This document shows positions 35,577 to 43,477 of a stretch of DNA of 64,000 nucleotides, piece after piece. Positions within the stretch are counted from its first letter, which is position 1. Every line of letters begins with the position of its first letter. Below the pieces are notes generated by a model, which was not told the origin of the DNA, searched no databases, and saw only the letters and a list, made by a program, of their open reading frames with translations. Location of the stretch: assembly GCF_001904635.1 (NCBI RefSeq), contig NZ_MRCB01000010.1, positions 74,105 to 138,104 of the forward strand, in the 5' to 3' direction. The position numbers and the translations under genes were made by a program. This DNA is from Hydrococcus rivularis NIES-593. GTDB taxonomy: Bacteria; Cyanobacteriota; Cyanobacteriia; Cyanobacteriales; Microcystaceae.

Positions 35577-35646
35577 AAGTATAGAATGTCGAAGATCTTC
35601 TGCAATTTCGTCATGTTGAGCTTAGCGAGAGCGAAGCGAAACATCT
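35577..35646. repeat. ATGTTGAGC-type repeat, copy 2 (with insertion)
   Basis: It shares AGTATAGAATGTC and CATGTTGAGC...GCGAAGCGAAACATCT with 25372-25412, but with GAAGATCTTCTGCAATTTCG between the two parts and an enlarged centre. Confidence 0.6.
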
Positions 35647-35741
35647 GATAGCATTTTGGATGAAAGGATTTTGAAAGGTACTTCTAAAGCTCCTTCGCTT
35701 TTGCTCGGGACGCTTTACGTCTTGCCCGCTAAAGCCGGTTC

Positions 35742-35763
35742 GCGAGCAAGATGCTCGCACTAC
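35742..35763. repeat. REP-like repeat, copy 2
   Basis: Exact match to 1704-1725 (core GCGAGCAAGATGCTCGC). Confidence 0.7.
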
Positions 35764-35893
35764 AATTACCTATTTAGGATGCTCCCTATACTTAAATCTT
35801 GCACCAGCTTTTCATCTACCAAGAAATAAATTTCTTGGCTGATAGCTCAAGTCAGATAAATCTGACTGCAAGAAAAGTTAAGTCTGTTTAAAA

Positions 35894-36060
35894 TGAGATC
35901 TTGCACTATTCCCAACAACTGCTCTTGTAATGAATTTCCTGGGCGATCGAAAAAGTCTTCTAAAGAAGACTCGATAGGAATTTCAGTCGATTTTAATCGA
36001 GTTGCGCTTTGAGCCTAGAACTAAAGTTCTAGGCGTTGATGCCAAAGGTACAAGATCTCA
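35894..36060. repeat. MITE-like repeat family C, copy 2
   Basis: 167 bp, same length as 18456-18622, with ends TGAGATCTTGCA and ACAAGATCTCAG. The inner hairpin CTAGAACTAAAGTTCTAG is kept although the sequence differs, so loop and stem changed together. Confidence 0.85.
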
Positions 36061-36066
36061 GGATAT

Positions 36067-36174
36067 TTACTGTTGTTTAAGTCGTTGACGAGTTTTAGAA
36101 ACTCTCCAGGTGGCTATTTTCCGGATGACTTTCTGCCGAATCCATCCACCGTTTGAGCAATCGCTAATCGGCAT
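36067..36174 (-). CDS. possible 35-residue basic peptide overlapping the lpxB end
   Basis: A frame starts with an ATG inside the last codons of lpxB (ATG at 36174, lpxB stop at 36166-36164) and reads MPISDCSNGG to KTRQRLKQQ. The overlapping start could allow coupled translation. The product is very basic. No ribosome-binding site is evident and I recognise no family, so chance is a real possibility. Confidence 0.22.
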   Translation of the reverse strand: MPISDCSNGGWIRQKVIRKIATWRVSKTRQRLKQQ

Positions 36175-37381
36175 GCAAATGGCTGGCGAATTCTAAAATT
36201 TCATTGGCGGCGCGATCGCAAACTCCCACTTCTCCCAAACAAGCACGCATTTGTGCGTAATCGGCTAAAGTTTGCTGGCGGCGATCGCGATTTAACAACA
36301 GTTCAAGCGATTCTCGAACGATCCGTTCTGGAGTCGCTTCTTCTTGGAAAAGTTCTGGCACGATAGACTTCATGACGACCAAATTGGGCGGCGACATGAA
36401 GGGAATGGAAAAATTCAGTAAATTGCGGGCAATCCAGATCGTGATGGGGCTAACCCGATAGAGAACCACTTGAGGGACGTTGAGTAAGGCGATTTCGAGA
36501 TTAACCGTTCCCGACTTGGTAATGGCTAAATCGGCGGCGGCGATTGCTTCTAGCGTCTTGCCCTCAAGTAAAGTTGCTTGCAAACCATAGTCTTTAACCA
36601 CCGCTGCGATCGCGCTGCGATAAGCTTCTAAAGAGAGGGGAATCCAGAAATGAACTTGAGGTAATTTAGCTTGTATTTGTTTAGCTGCCTCGCAGATGAC
36701 GGGGAGAAGATATTTCAACTCTTGCTTGCGGGAAGCGGGAAGAAGGGCAATGGCTAGTCGATCTGGTTCGATTCCCAACAATTGACGTGCTTGTTCGCGA
36801 CTCGGTGCCGTCTCAATGCGATCTAACAAGGGATGACCTACCCAACTGACCAACACGCCTTTCTCCTGAAAATAACGAGCCTCTCCTGGAAAAATTGCCA
36901 ACAATCGGTCTATGATTTGAACCAATTGCTTGCTTTTCTGGGTCAGTATTTGGTTAGTAAGTTTAAATAATCCTTGGTTATTTTCTAGTAAAGGTGCCCA
37001 AACCCAATCTTGAGGGGCAATATAATAAACAATAGGAATTTGCGGCAAATGCTGACGAACGTAACTGCCAATCGCTAAATTAGGTTCGAGATAATCAATT
37101 AATATTAATAAATCGGGTGGATTTTGTTGCAAATCTTGTTTGGCACGATGCTGAATTTTTAGGGTCGGTAAAACAAAGGGCAAAGATTCGATCGGTCCTA
37201 TAGAACCAATTGCCGTCGTATTTTCCAACAGTTTCGCCCCTGCTGCTGCCATGCGATCGCCTCCCAAGGCAACAATTTCTAATTCTATATTCCTGGCTTT
37301 TGCCTGGCGTTTCAGGGCATCGACTAGCATTGCCCCTTGCAAATCTCCAGAAACCTCGCCCGTACTGATAAAAATGCGCAT
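36164..37381 (-). CDS. lpxB: lipid-A-disaccharide synthase
   Basis: 405 residues, family GT19. MRIFISTGEVSGDLQGAMLV is the family N-terminus; PDLLILIDYLEPNLAI and PIVYYIAPQDWVWAP follow, with the nucleotide-binding half containing KSGTVNLEIALLNVPQVVLYR. It joins UDP-2,3-diacylglucosamine and lipid X to give the lipid A disaccharide at the inner membrane. It is 149 bp downstream of lpxA on the same strand. The gap holds repeats of short C/T-rich units, so the two may have one promoter or two. Slightly longer than the E. coli enzyme (382). Confidence 0.95.
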   Translation of the reverse strand: MRIFISTGEVSGDLQGAMLVDALKRQAKARNIELEIVALGGDRMAAAGAKLLENTTAIGSIGPIESLPFVLPTLKIQHRAKQDLQQNPPDLLILIDYLEPNLAIGSYVRQHLPQIPIVYYIAPQDWVWAPLLENNQGLFKLTNQILTQKSKQLVQIIDRLLAIFPGEARYFQEKGVLVSWVGHPLLDRIETAPSREQARQLLGIEPDRLAIALLPASRKQELKYLLPVICEAAKQIQAKLPQVHFWIPLSLEAYRSAIAAVVKDYGLQATLLEGKTLEAIAAADLAITKSGTVNLEIALLNVPQVVLYRVSPITIWIARNLLNFSIPFMSPPNLVVMKSIVPELFQEEATPERIVRESLELLLNRDRRQQTLADYAQMRACLGEVGVCDRAANEILEFASHLHAD

Positions 37382-37529
37382 GCCGTTATTGGTGATTGGT
37401 AATTGGAGATGAAAGGATTTTGGATTGAGGAGTAGTTAGTAGTTAGTGATTAGTTTTCTCCCCTTGTCTCCTTGTCTCCCGTCTCCCCGTCTCCCCGTCT
37501 CAAAAGTCTCCCACACTTCCCATACTCTC

Positions 37530-38324
37530 TCATCTCCCCGGAATTGGCCCTCGCCGTCCTTCGCCGGAGATAGAGGACTGTAAAAAGCGATGAAAGTGCT
37601 GGATATATTCGTTATGAGGCAGCAATTCCAGTTGCTCTAAGGCTTCTTGAAGCGTTTTATCGGAACGGTAGAGAAGACGGAAAGCTTTTTTAAGATGTCC
37701 GATTTCCTCGGAACTCAAACCCGCTCGTTGCAAACCGACCAAATTGAGCGATCGCACTCTGGCTGGATTTCCTTCTACTATCGTATAGGGCGGTACGTCC
37801 CGCTCGATTCGGCTCATTCCGCCTACCATTGACAGACTGCCAACGCGAACGAATTGATGAACGCCCAATACGCCGCTTATCCTGGCTTTTGATTCGATAT
37901 GAATGTGACCTGCTAAAGCCACGGAATTAGCAATAACTACTTCGTCTTCGATTATGCAGTTATGGGCGACGTGGGCATAAGCCATCAGTAAATTATTATT
38001 GCCAATAACAGTGGCTTCTCCTTCATCGGTTGCCCGGTTTATCGTTACATACTCGCGAATTTGATTATTATCGCCAACTTTTACCCAGCTAGCTGCTCCC
38101 TTATACTTCAAGTCTTGAGGTTCCGAACCGATAACAGCGCCAGGAAAAATGCGATTGCTTTCTCCGATTTTTGTGGGTCCTTCGAGAACGACATGGGCAC
38201 CGATAGTTGTTTGGGCGCCAATGGTTACTTTTTCTCCGATTACTGCGTAGGGACCGACTCGAACGGTTGGATGCAGTTCGGCCTTGGGATTAATTACAGC
38301 AGTAGGATGAATTAACGTATTCAA
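37530..38324 (-). CDS. lpxA: UDP-N-acetylglucosamine acyltransferase
   Basis: 264 residues, normal for LpxA. It is a left-handed beta-helix of hexapeptide repeats (HPTAVINPKAELHPTVRVGPYAVIG...), with the catalytic histidine in AYAHVAHNC (about residue 125) and a helical C-terminal domain. It adds the first acyl chain to UDP-GlcNAc. The region GVHQFVRVG is typical. In many cyanobacteria lpxC and fabZ stand upstream; here neither does, and the next gene upstream is the ribosomal rplL. Confidence 0.95.
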   Translation of the reverse strand: MNTLIHPTAVINPKAELHPTVRVGPYAVIGEKVTIGAQTTIGAHVVLEGPTKIGESNRIFPGAVIGSEPQDLKYKGAASWVKVGDNNQIREYVTINRATDEGEATVIGNNNLLMAYAHVAHNCIIEDEVVIANSVALAGHIHIESKARISGVLGVHQFVRVGSLSMVGGMSRIERDVPPYTIVEGNPARVRSLNLVGLQRAGLSSEEIGHLKKAFRLLYRSDKTLQEALEQLELLPHNEYIQHFHRFLQSSISGEGRRGPIPGR

Positions 38325-38447
38325 CGGGACATCTCCGATGCGTTAGTAGGTCAGCATTGAACCAAGTAATAGCTTATATCAAGATTAACGTTAAAGAGAA
38401 TTTGGAAGTTTCTAGCGATCGCCCAATCTTAACCTGAGTTAGCACAA

Positions 38448-38476
38448 GAAAAAAGGCAGGCTTGCCTTGCCTGCCC
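38448..38476 (-). terminator. terminator after rplL
   Basis: On the minus strand the 7-bp stem GGCAGGC/GCCTGCC with a 7-base loop is followed by TTTTTT. It starts 24 bases after the rplL stop and separates the ribosomal operon from lpxA. Confidence 0.9.
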
Positions 38477-38499
38477 AAACTTAGAATTATCGGCAATGT

Positions 38500-38892
38500 T
38501 TACTTCACGCTGACTTTTGCACCGACTCCTTCGAGCTTTTTCTTGATTTCTTCAGCATCTTCTTTTTTGATGCCTTCTTTAAGAGGCTTGGGAGTGGCTT
38601 CAACCAAATCTTTGGCTTCCTTGAGACCTAAACCAGTGATGGTACGGACTTCTTTAAGAACGGCAATCTTCTTATCGGCAGGTACTTCTTCAAGGATGAC
38701 ATCAAATTCGGTTTTTTCTTCTACGGCTTCAGCGGGCGCAGCAGCAGCACCAGGAGCAGCCATCACCATGCCGCCAACAGGTGCAGCAGCGCTTACGCCG
38801 AAGGTTTCTTCGATTTGTTTGACTAGCTCGGCGGCTTCTAAAAGGGTCAGAGATTTTAGTTTTTCCAAAATTTCATCGGTTGCAGCTGACAT
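38500..38892 (-). CDS. rplL: 50S ribosomal protein L7/L12
   Basis: 130 residues. The N-terminal dimer domain ([30 protein letters not shown]) and an alanine-rich hinge lead to the C-terminal factor-binding domain ([40 protein letters not shown]). Several copies of the protein form the ribosomal stalk that recruits translation GTPases. It comes 92 bp after rplJ in the same operon and is the last gene before the terminator. Confidence 0.98.
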   Translation of the reverse strand: MSAATDEILEKLKSLTLLEAAELVKQIEETFGVSAAAPVGGMVMAAPGAAAAPAEAVEEKTEFDVILEEVPADKKIAVLKEVRTITGLGLKEAKDLVEATPKPLKEGIKKEDAEEIKKKLEGVGAKVSVK

Positions 38893-38984
38893 TTTTCTAT
38901 TCCTTTTCAGTAATTGTGTACGAGTTGTATGAGTTTTGGTAGTGGTCAGTGGTTGGTGAAAGACTAACTATTCACCAATAACTA

Positions 38985-39524
38985 CTAACTAGCAGCATCG
39001 CCTTGTTCTTTTTCGGCATAGGCTTGCAGGGCGCGTGCAAAAGAAGAGGGAACTTCGTTGATACCAACGGCAATCTTGGTTGCCAAGGCGTTAATTGCGC
39101 CAGCAATTTGCCCGATCGATTGTTCCTTAGAGGGCAAGTCAGCCAGTGCCTCGACTTGAGCTTTGGTCAAGGCGCGACCTTCCATGACGCCACCGCGTAG
39201 TTCGGTTTTCTTTTTGTCTTTTTGGAAGCTCTTGTAAGCTTTGACTGCCCCTCCAACATCTTCTTTGACCGTCATCAAAGCAGAAGCGCCCTTGAGAAAC
39301 TCCTGCATGGGCTGCCAGTTGTCATCTCCTTCAACAGCGATGCGCATTAGAGTATTTTTGGCAATTTTGCAAGAGCCGCCAATAGGACGCAAACGCCTGC
39401 GCAAATCGGTAATTTCAGCTACCGATAGCCCTTGATAGTCGATGACAACGGCTAATTGCGAGTCTTTCAAGAGTTCTTTGAGATCGGCTACTACCGTCTC
39501 TTTATTCTCTTTGGTTCTTCCCAT
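38985..39524 (-). CDS. rplJ: 50S ribosomal protein L10
   Basis: 179 residues. It starts MGRTKENKETVVADLKELL, has YQGLSVAEITDLRRRLR and a C-terminal helix that anchors L7/L12 dimers. It is the base of the ribosomal stalk and, in many bacteria, binds its own mRNA leader. Its start is preceded by a strong AAAGGAGGTG, and the leader described at 39545-39725 precedes it. Confidence 0.97.
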   Translation of the reverse strand: MGRTKENKETVVADLKELLKDSQLAVVIDYQGLSVAEITDLRRRLRPIGGSCKIAKNTLMRIAVEGDDNWQPMQEFLKGASALMTVKEDVGGAVKAYKSFQKDKKKTELRGGVMEGRALTKAQVEALADLPSKEQSIGQIAGAINALATKIAVGINEVPSSFARALQAYAEKEQGDAAS

Positions 39525-39544
39525 CCTGTATCACCTCCTTTGTT

Positions 39545-39725
39545 TTTTTGGGAAACTCGTTTCATCGGCAAAAAAGAAAACCCCTACATGATTTGCCGGG
39601 GTTTTTGATTGCCTGAATACCGCTTGCTCTCTCTATCGAGAGTACGGTAAAACTTTTTGGCATCTACCTCGGCAGGATATTAAGCAAGTTGCGCCCGCTG
39701 TCTTTGGCTCGATCCAAATGAATAT
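39545..39725 (-). ncRNA. L10 leader (autoregulatory mRNA leader)
   Basis: Between rplA and rplJ the minus strand contains CAACTTGCTTAATATCCTGC followed by CGAGGTAGATG, matching the L10-leader core as I remember it. Downstream of it is an attenuator-like hairpin (39569-39606). L10 (with L12) would bind the leader and lower expression of the two genes. Confidence 0.6.
39569..39606 (-). terminator. attenuator hairpin in the L10 leader
   Basis: The stem AAAACCCC/GGGGTTTT (39598-39605 with 39577-39584) is followed on the minus strand by CTTTTTTG. It lies 45 bases before the rplJ start, as expected of an attenuator. Confidence 0.7.
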
Positions 39726-39736
39726 TTAATTTTTTG

Positions 39737-39765
39737 TGTAGAGACCGACAGGTCACGTCTCTACA
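39737..39765. repeat. TGTAGAGAC hairpin just after rplA
   Basis: The arms TGTAGAGAC and GTCTCTACA (39737-39745, 39757-39765) are perfect complements, five bases after the rplA stop. This sequence is a common cyanobacterial intergenic palindrome. On the minus strand it is followed by A, not T, so it is not a typical terminator. Confidence 0.65.
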
Positions 39766-39769
39766 ATAA

Positions 39770-40483
39770 CTATGCTTCTGTCAGTTTGAGGTCGCGCAGT
39801 GCGTTGATATCGACTTGGATAGAGGGTCCCATCGAGGCAGAAACGAATACGCTGCGCCAGTAACGACCCTTAGCACCAGAAGGACGATTGCGATCGATCG
39901 TTTCTTGTAGGGCTTTGAGGTTAACTAGCAAGTCTTCGGCACTGAAGGATGCCTTACCAAACATAACATGGACGATGCCCGTTCTGTCAGCCCGAAATTC
40001 CTGTTTCCCTGCTTTGAATTCCTGAATTGCTGAAGCTAAATCTGTGGTTACCGTGCCGCCTTTAGGAGAGGGCATCAAGCCGCGAGGACCTAATAAACGC
40101 CCTAATTTTGCCACTTTGGGCATCATGTCTGGAGTCGCGATCAATACCTCAAAATCCAGCATGCCGCCTTGGATTTCGTCGATGAGTTCTTCCGAACCGA
40201 CGATATCAGCCCCAGCAGCACTTGCTTCTTGCACTTTTTCTCCTCTGGCAATGACGGCAACTCGCACCGTTTGTCCCGTTCCTTTTGGGAAGGTTACGGT
40301 AGTTCGCAATTGCTGGTCGGTATATTTTGGGTCAATTCCCAAGCGAATATGGGCTTCAGCCGTTTCGTTAAATTTGGCTGTTGCAGTTTCTTTGAGAAGC
40401 TGAAGGGCTTCTAGAGGTTGATATGCTTTGTCTTCTACTTTTGCTAGCGCTTCTCTAAATCGGCGCGAAACTTTCTTTGCCAT
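39770..40483 (-). CDS. rplA: 50S ribosomal protein L1
   Basis: 237 residues. It begins [23 protein letters not shown] and has the signature [25 protein letters not shown]. It binds 23S rRNA at the L1 stalk and helps release deacylated tRNA. In E. coli it also represses its operon. It follows rplK with an 83-bp gap. Confidence 0.98.
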   Translation of the reverse strand: MAKKVSRRFREALAKVEDKAYQPLEALQLLKETATAKFNETAEAHIRLGIDPKYTDQQLRTTVTFPKGTGQTVRVAVIARGEKVQEASAAGADIVGSEELIDEIQGGMLDFEVLIATPDMMPKVAKLGRLLGPRGLMPSPKGGTVTTDLASAIQEFKAGKQEFRADRTGIVHVMFGKASFSAEDLLVNLKALQETIDRNRPSGAKGRYWRSVFVSASMGPSIQVDINALRDLKLTEA

Positions 40484-40566
40484 TTGTCATCTCCTTGGGT
40501 CACTAACGAAGCTATGCCTCTCCCCTTTTACTGTTTGTCTTTTGTTATTGGTACTAATGACCACTA

Positions 40567-40992
40567 CTATTCTTTAATGTTGACGCCCATATTCTTGGCG
40601 GTGCCTGCTACGATTTTCATCGCTGCTTCAATGTCGTTGGCATTGAGATCGGGCATTTTGGTTTCGGCGATTTGTCGCAGTTGGTCGCGAGTGATAGTCG
40701 CCACGATTTTTTTGTTGGGTTCGTTGGACCCTCGTTCGATTCCGGCTGCTTTGCGGATTAATACCGAGGCAGGAGGAGTTTTGAGAACGAAGGTGAAACT
40801 ACGGTCTTCAAAGACCGAAATTTCTACCGGGATAATCATGCCTGCCTGGTCGGCTGTTTTGGCATTGTATTCTTTACAAAATGCCATGATATTGACCCCA
40901 TGCTGACCCAACGCCGGACCGACTGGGGGAGCTGGATTTGCTTTTCCTGCTGGAAGAGCTAGTTTAATTAGTGCTACAACTTTCTTTGCCAT
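40567..40992 (-). CDS. rplK: 50S ribosomal protein L11
   Basis: 141 residues. The start [34 protein letters not shown] contains the proline-rich lead, and the C-terminus [41 protein letters not shown] region is standard. It forms the GTPase-associated centre with 23S rRNA. It starts two bases after the nusG stop, so the two genes are co-translated. Confidence 0.98.
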   Translation of the reverse strand: MAKKVVALIKLALPAGKANPAPPVGPALGQHGVNIMAFCKEYNAKTADQAGMIIPVEISVFEDRSFTFVLKTPPASVLIRKAAGIERGSNEPNKKIVATITRDQLRQIAETKMPDLNANDIEAAMKIVAGTAKNMGVNIKE

Positions 40993-40994
40993 CG

Positions 40995-41630
40995 CTAGCT
41001 TTGTTTTTCTATCTGATTAAATTCCAATTCTACTGGCGTGTCTCGTCCAAAAATAGAAAGCAGTGCTTTTAGCTTGCTTCTTTCTGGAGAGACTTCTATG
41101 ACTTCCCCTTGAAAATCTTTGAACGGACCTGAGAGAACTACAATTTTGTCTCCCACTTCCATGTCGATTTTGACGACGGGTTCTTGTTCTTGAGCTTGTT
41201 TGAAAATACGCTCTACTTCAGTCAAGGAAAGAGGAACTGGGGTCACGTGTCCCCGTCCTCTCCCATAGCGACGTTTTTGCTCTGCTCCAACAAAGTTAAT
41301 GACGTTGGGCGTGTTTTTGACGACTTGCCAAGCTTCGTCGTCCATAACCATCTTGACTAAAATATAGCCGGGGAAGACTTTTTCTTCGCCGTGCTGGCGA
41401 CTTCCATCTTTACGAACTTTGACTGTTGGTGTTTTGGGAATTTCTATCTGGATAATTCTATCGCCAACATCAAAGCTGCGAATTCGCTGCTCTAGGTTTG
41501 TTTTGACTCGTTTTTCGCATCCAGAAGCGACCTGAACGGCATACCAGCGAGCAGCTTTAGCTTTTTCTTGTTGTTGCTCTAACTCTTGCGATTCTTGTAT
41601 TTCTTGCGATCGCTCGTCAGCAAAACTCAT
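40995..41630 (-). CDS. nusG: transcription termination/antitermination factor NusG
   Basis: 211 residues. The NGN domain (about 25-150, [23 protein letters not shown], then [17 protein letters not shown]) and the C-terminal KOW domain (about 155-211, [19 protein letters not shown]) are both complete. An acidic, glutamine-rich lead of about 24 residues is longer than in E. coli. NusG binds RNA polymerase to reduce pausing and links it to the ribosome. It sits between secE and rplK, as in most bacteria. Confidence 0.98.
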   Translation of the reverse strand: MSFADERSQEIQESQELEQQQEKAKAARWYAVQVASGCEKRVKTNLEQRIRSFDVGDRIIQIEIPKTPTVKVRKDGSRQHGEEKVFPGYILVKMVMDDEAWQVVKNTPNVINFVGAEQKRRYGRGRGHVTPVPLSLTEVERIFKQAQEQEPVVKIDMEVGDKIVVLSGPFKDFQGEVIEVSPERSKLKALLSIFGRDTPVELEFNQIEKQS

Positions 41631-41663
41631 CGGAATACCTTCCCTGCGCCCCTAGCAAAAATG

Positions 41664-41903
41664 TTACGAGCCAAACATGAACGGTTGGTTGGCTACCCAC
41701 GAGAAGAAATTATCAACTAAATAAATAACAATTGCCACTAGGCTGACCATCAGAATAACAGCCGCCGATTCGCTGAGTAATTGTTGCCGACTCGGCCAGA
41801 CTACTTTAGAAAGCTCTTCTTTGGTTTCGTTGATAAACTCGCCCGCTTTCAATTTATTGTTGTCGGCTGGCTTGATTTCGGTGCTTTCTTTTTTATTAAC
41901 CAC
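41664..41903 (-). CDS. secE: preprotein translocase subunit SecE
   Basis: 79 residues beginning with GTG. A polar lead (KKESTEIKPADNNKLKAGE) precedes the conserved FINETKEELSKVVWPSRQQLLSES amphipathic part, and one transmembrane helix (about 48-70) follows. It is the single-span form of SecE that holds SecY together. It stands upstream of nusG by 33 bp. Confidence 0.95.
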   Translation of the reverse strand: MVNKKESTEIKPADNNKLKAGEFINETKEELSKVVWPSRQQLLSESAAVILMVSLVAIVIYLVDNFFSWVANQPFMFGS

Positions 41904-42159
41904 GCTTACAACTCTCCCCCATTTACCAAATTCACTCTAGCAATTAACGCCTTACTGACATGGAATTTAAAATTTTAGAATCGGCTTTTAGAACTACAAA
42001 CTTTAACACAAACATCTATGATAGCAAAATCTCCGATCGCGATCGCGCGAGATTTTTCTTTAATGGCAGCACTGCTGCTTCGATCGCTTCTCCTGCGAAC
42101 CATTAAAAACCCACATCAAGCCGCGAGTATTGCTTTGTGCTGAGCTGCGTGCTGCCCGA

Positions 42160-42232
42160 CGCGCCCTGGAGGACTCGAACCCCCGACATCAGGTTTTGGA
42201 GACCTGCGTTCTACCAACTGAACTAAGGACGC
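42160..42232 (-). tRNA. trnW: tRNA-Trp (anticodon CCA)
   Basis: A 73-nt cloverleaf on the minus strand. The acceptor GCGTCCT pairs with AGGGCGC (one G-U), the anticodon stem-loop is GCAGGTCTCCAAAACCTGATG with CCA in the loop, and the T-loop GGTTCGAGTCC is normal. CCA is not encoded. It lies between secE and rplS, a typical position in cyanobacteria. Confidence 0.96.
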
Positions 42233-42331
42233 ACGTCTAGTCCGATAAGCACAGTCCGCTTCTTAGCTTTTTTGATCGTAGCGCAATTTGAAGCGAATTG
42301 GCTTCAAATCTGCGTTGTCCTCTGAAAAATT

Positions 42332-42694
42332 TTAGAGAGCGCGATCGAAACGCTGTTGAACGCGGGTGGCTTTACCGACGCGATCGCGAAGATAATAAAG
42401 TTTGGCTCGGCGCACTTTACCGCGACGAATGATTTTAATGCTGGCGATTCTGGGAGAATGAAGCAAAAATACCCTTTCTACACCAACTCCCTGAAAAATC
42501 CGGCGCACGGTAATGGTTTGGTTGATGCCGCCATGGCGCTTGGCAATCACGATCCCTTCATAGGGCTGAATCCGCTCTTTGCCCCCTTCTATAATTCTCA
42601 CGCCAACTCTAACCGTATCGCCAACATGAACGATTGGTAAGTCAGTTTTTAGCTGCTCGCTCTCAATCGACCTAATAATTTCTTCAGCGTTCAT
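42332..42694 (-). CDS. rplS: 50S ribosomal protein L19
   Basis: 120 residues. [32 protein letters not shown] is the family core, followed by [41 protein letters not shown]. It sits at the 30S-50S interface. It is first in the minus-strand rplS-trnW-secE-nusG-rplK-rplA-rplJ-rplL series, and the region upstream is the long gene-free stretch 42695-43477. Confidence 0.98.
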   Translation of the reverse strand: MNAEEIIRSIESEQLKTDLPIVHVGDTVRVGVRIIEGGKERIQPYEGIVIAKRHGGINQTITVRRIFQGVGVERVFLLHSPRIASIKIIRRGKVRRAKLYYLRDRVGKATRVQQRFDRAL

Positions 42695-43477
42695 TGCTTT
42701 TGTAAAAACTCACGATTTTTCATTATACCTCAACTTTTCCAAAAACGAACAAAATTCAAAAGAATTTTCTGTCGAATCCAAAGCAACGGACAAAGTAGTA
42801 TTGACGCTAGAGTTTGCCGAACTAGAGGCGGTAGTCGAGCAACAAGAAGTCGCTGTAGGAAATTTTGGCGCAATGGTCAAGCGCTTTAACGGTCAGACAG
42901 GGGCGTTTTTATATCTACTGTCTACTGTTTGTGCTGATGTATCTTCCTGGCGTTGCTGCGACTGAAACGATTTACCGCGAAACGAATTTGAGATAAACGA
43001 CAGGTTTGGCTAACCGGAGCGCAATGCTATTCTCTCAAAATGAGGGTGCGATCGTCAATTTAATAACAAGAGATATAGTGCTTCTGGTAATGCACTTGCA
43101 TGCAATAACTTTTTTCAATTATTCAGATAGATAAATTTTTATATTTATACGGCTTATGTCAAAATTCAGTAATATTCTTGATTAAATCCATAAAACTTTT
43201 AAAAAACCATTGTATAATTTGCAAAATAACTGAATAGTTAAAGCGAGCTATAGTACTTAGCCAAAGATATAGTTTAAGCTTTCATGCTCTCAAAGCTCCA
43301 TGTAAAAGAATTTCTGCAATAAGATTTTCTTACATAGCTAAAAAGAAATGGAAGTTAAATCTTTAGAATTTATATCAATTAACTCTCAAAGATAAGGAGT
43401 TAATTACTCTGTTATGAGAGTTTTTCAAGCATCCTAACAGATGCGCTAGTTTTTGAGTTTTTGTGTGAGGAATTGTT
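42695..43477. other. 780-bp gene-free stretch with divergent promoters
   Basis: It lies between the divergent rplS and porin genes, so it must hold both promoters. A plus-strand open stretch with no start (about 42770-42964, with a part reading LTLEFAELEAVVEQQEVAVG) could be a gene remnant, but evidence is thin. The right half is AT-rich with no clear motif that I can support. Confidence 0.4.

Larger units (their letters stand above)
35047..36163. other. 1.1-kb repeat cluster without intact genes
   Basis: It holds family B copy 2 (35406-35554), an ATGTTGAGC-type repeat (35577-35646), the REP-like sequence (35742-35763), family C copy 2 (35894-36060) and hairpins such as AAGAAATAAATTTCTTGG at about 35821. 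The first 300 bases are AT-rich and likely include the promoter of the giant gene. A 35-codon frame overlapping the lpxB end is listed separately. Confidence 0.7.

Noticed and set aside
42770..42964. open stretch between rplS and the porin gene
   Set aside because: It has no start codon or ribosome-binding site and no recognisable motif; noted only as possible remnant.
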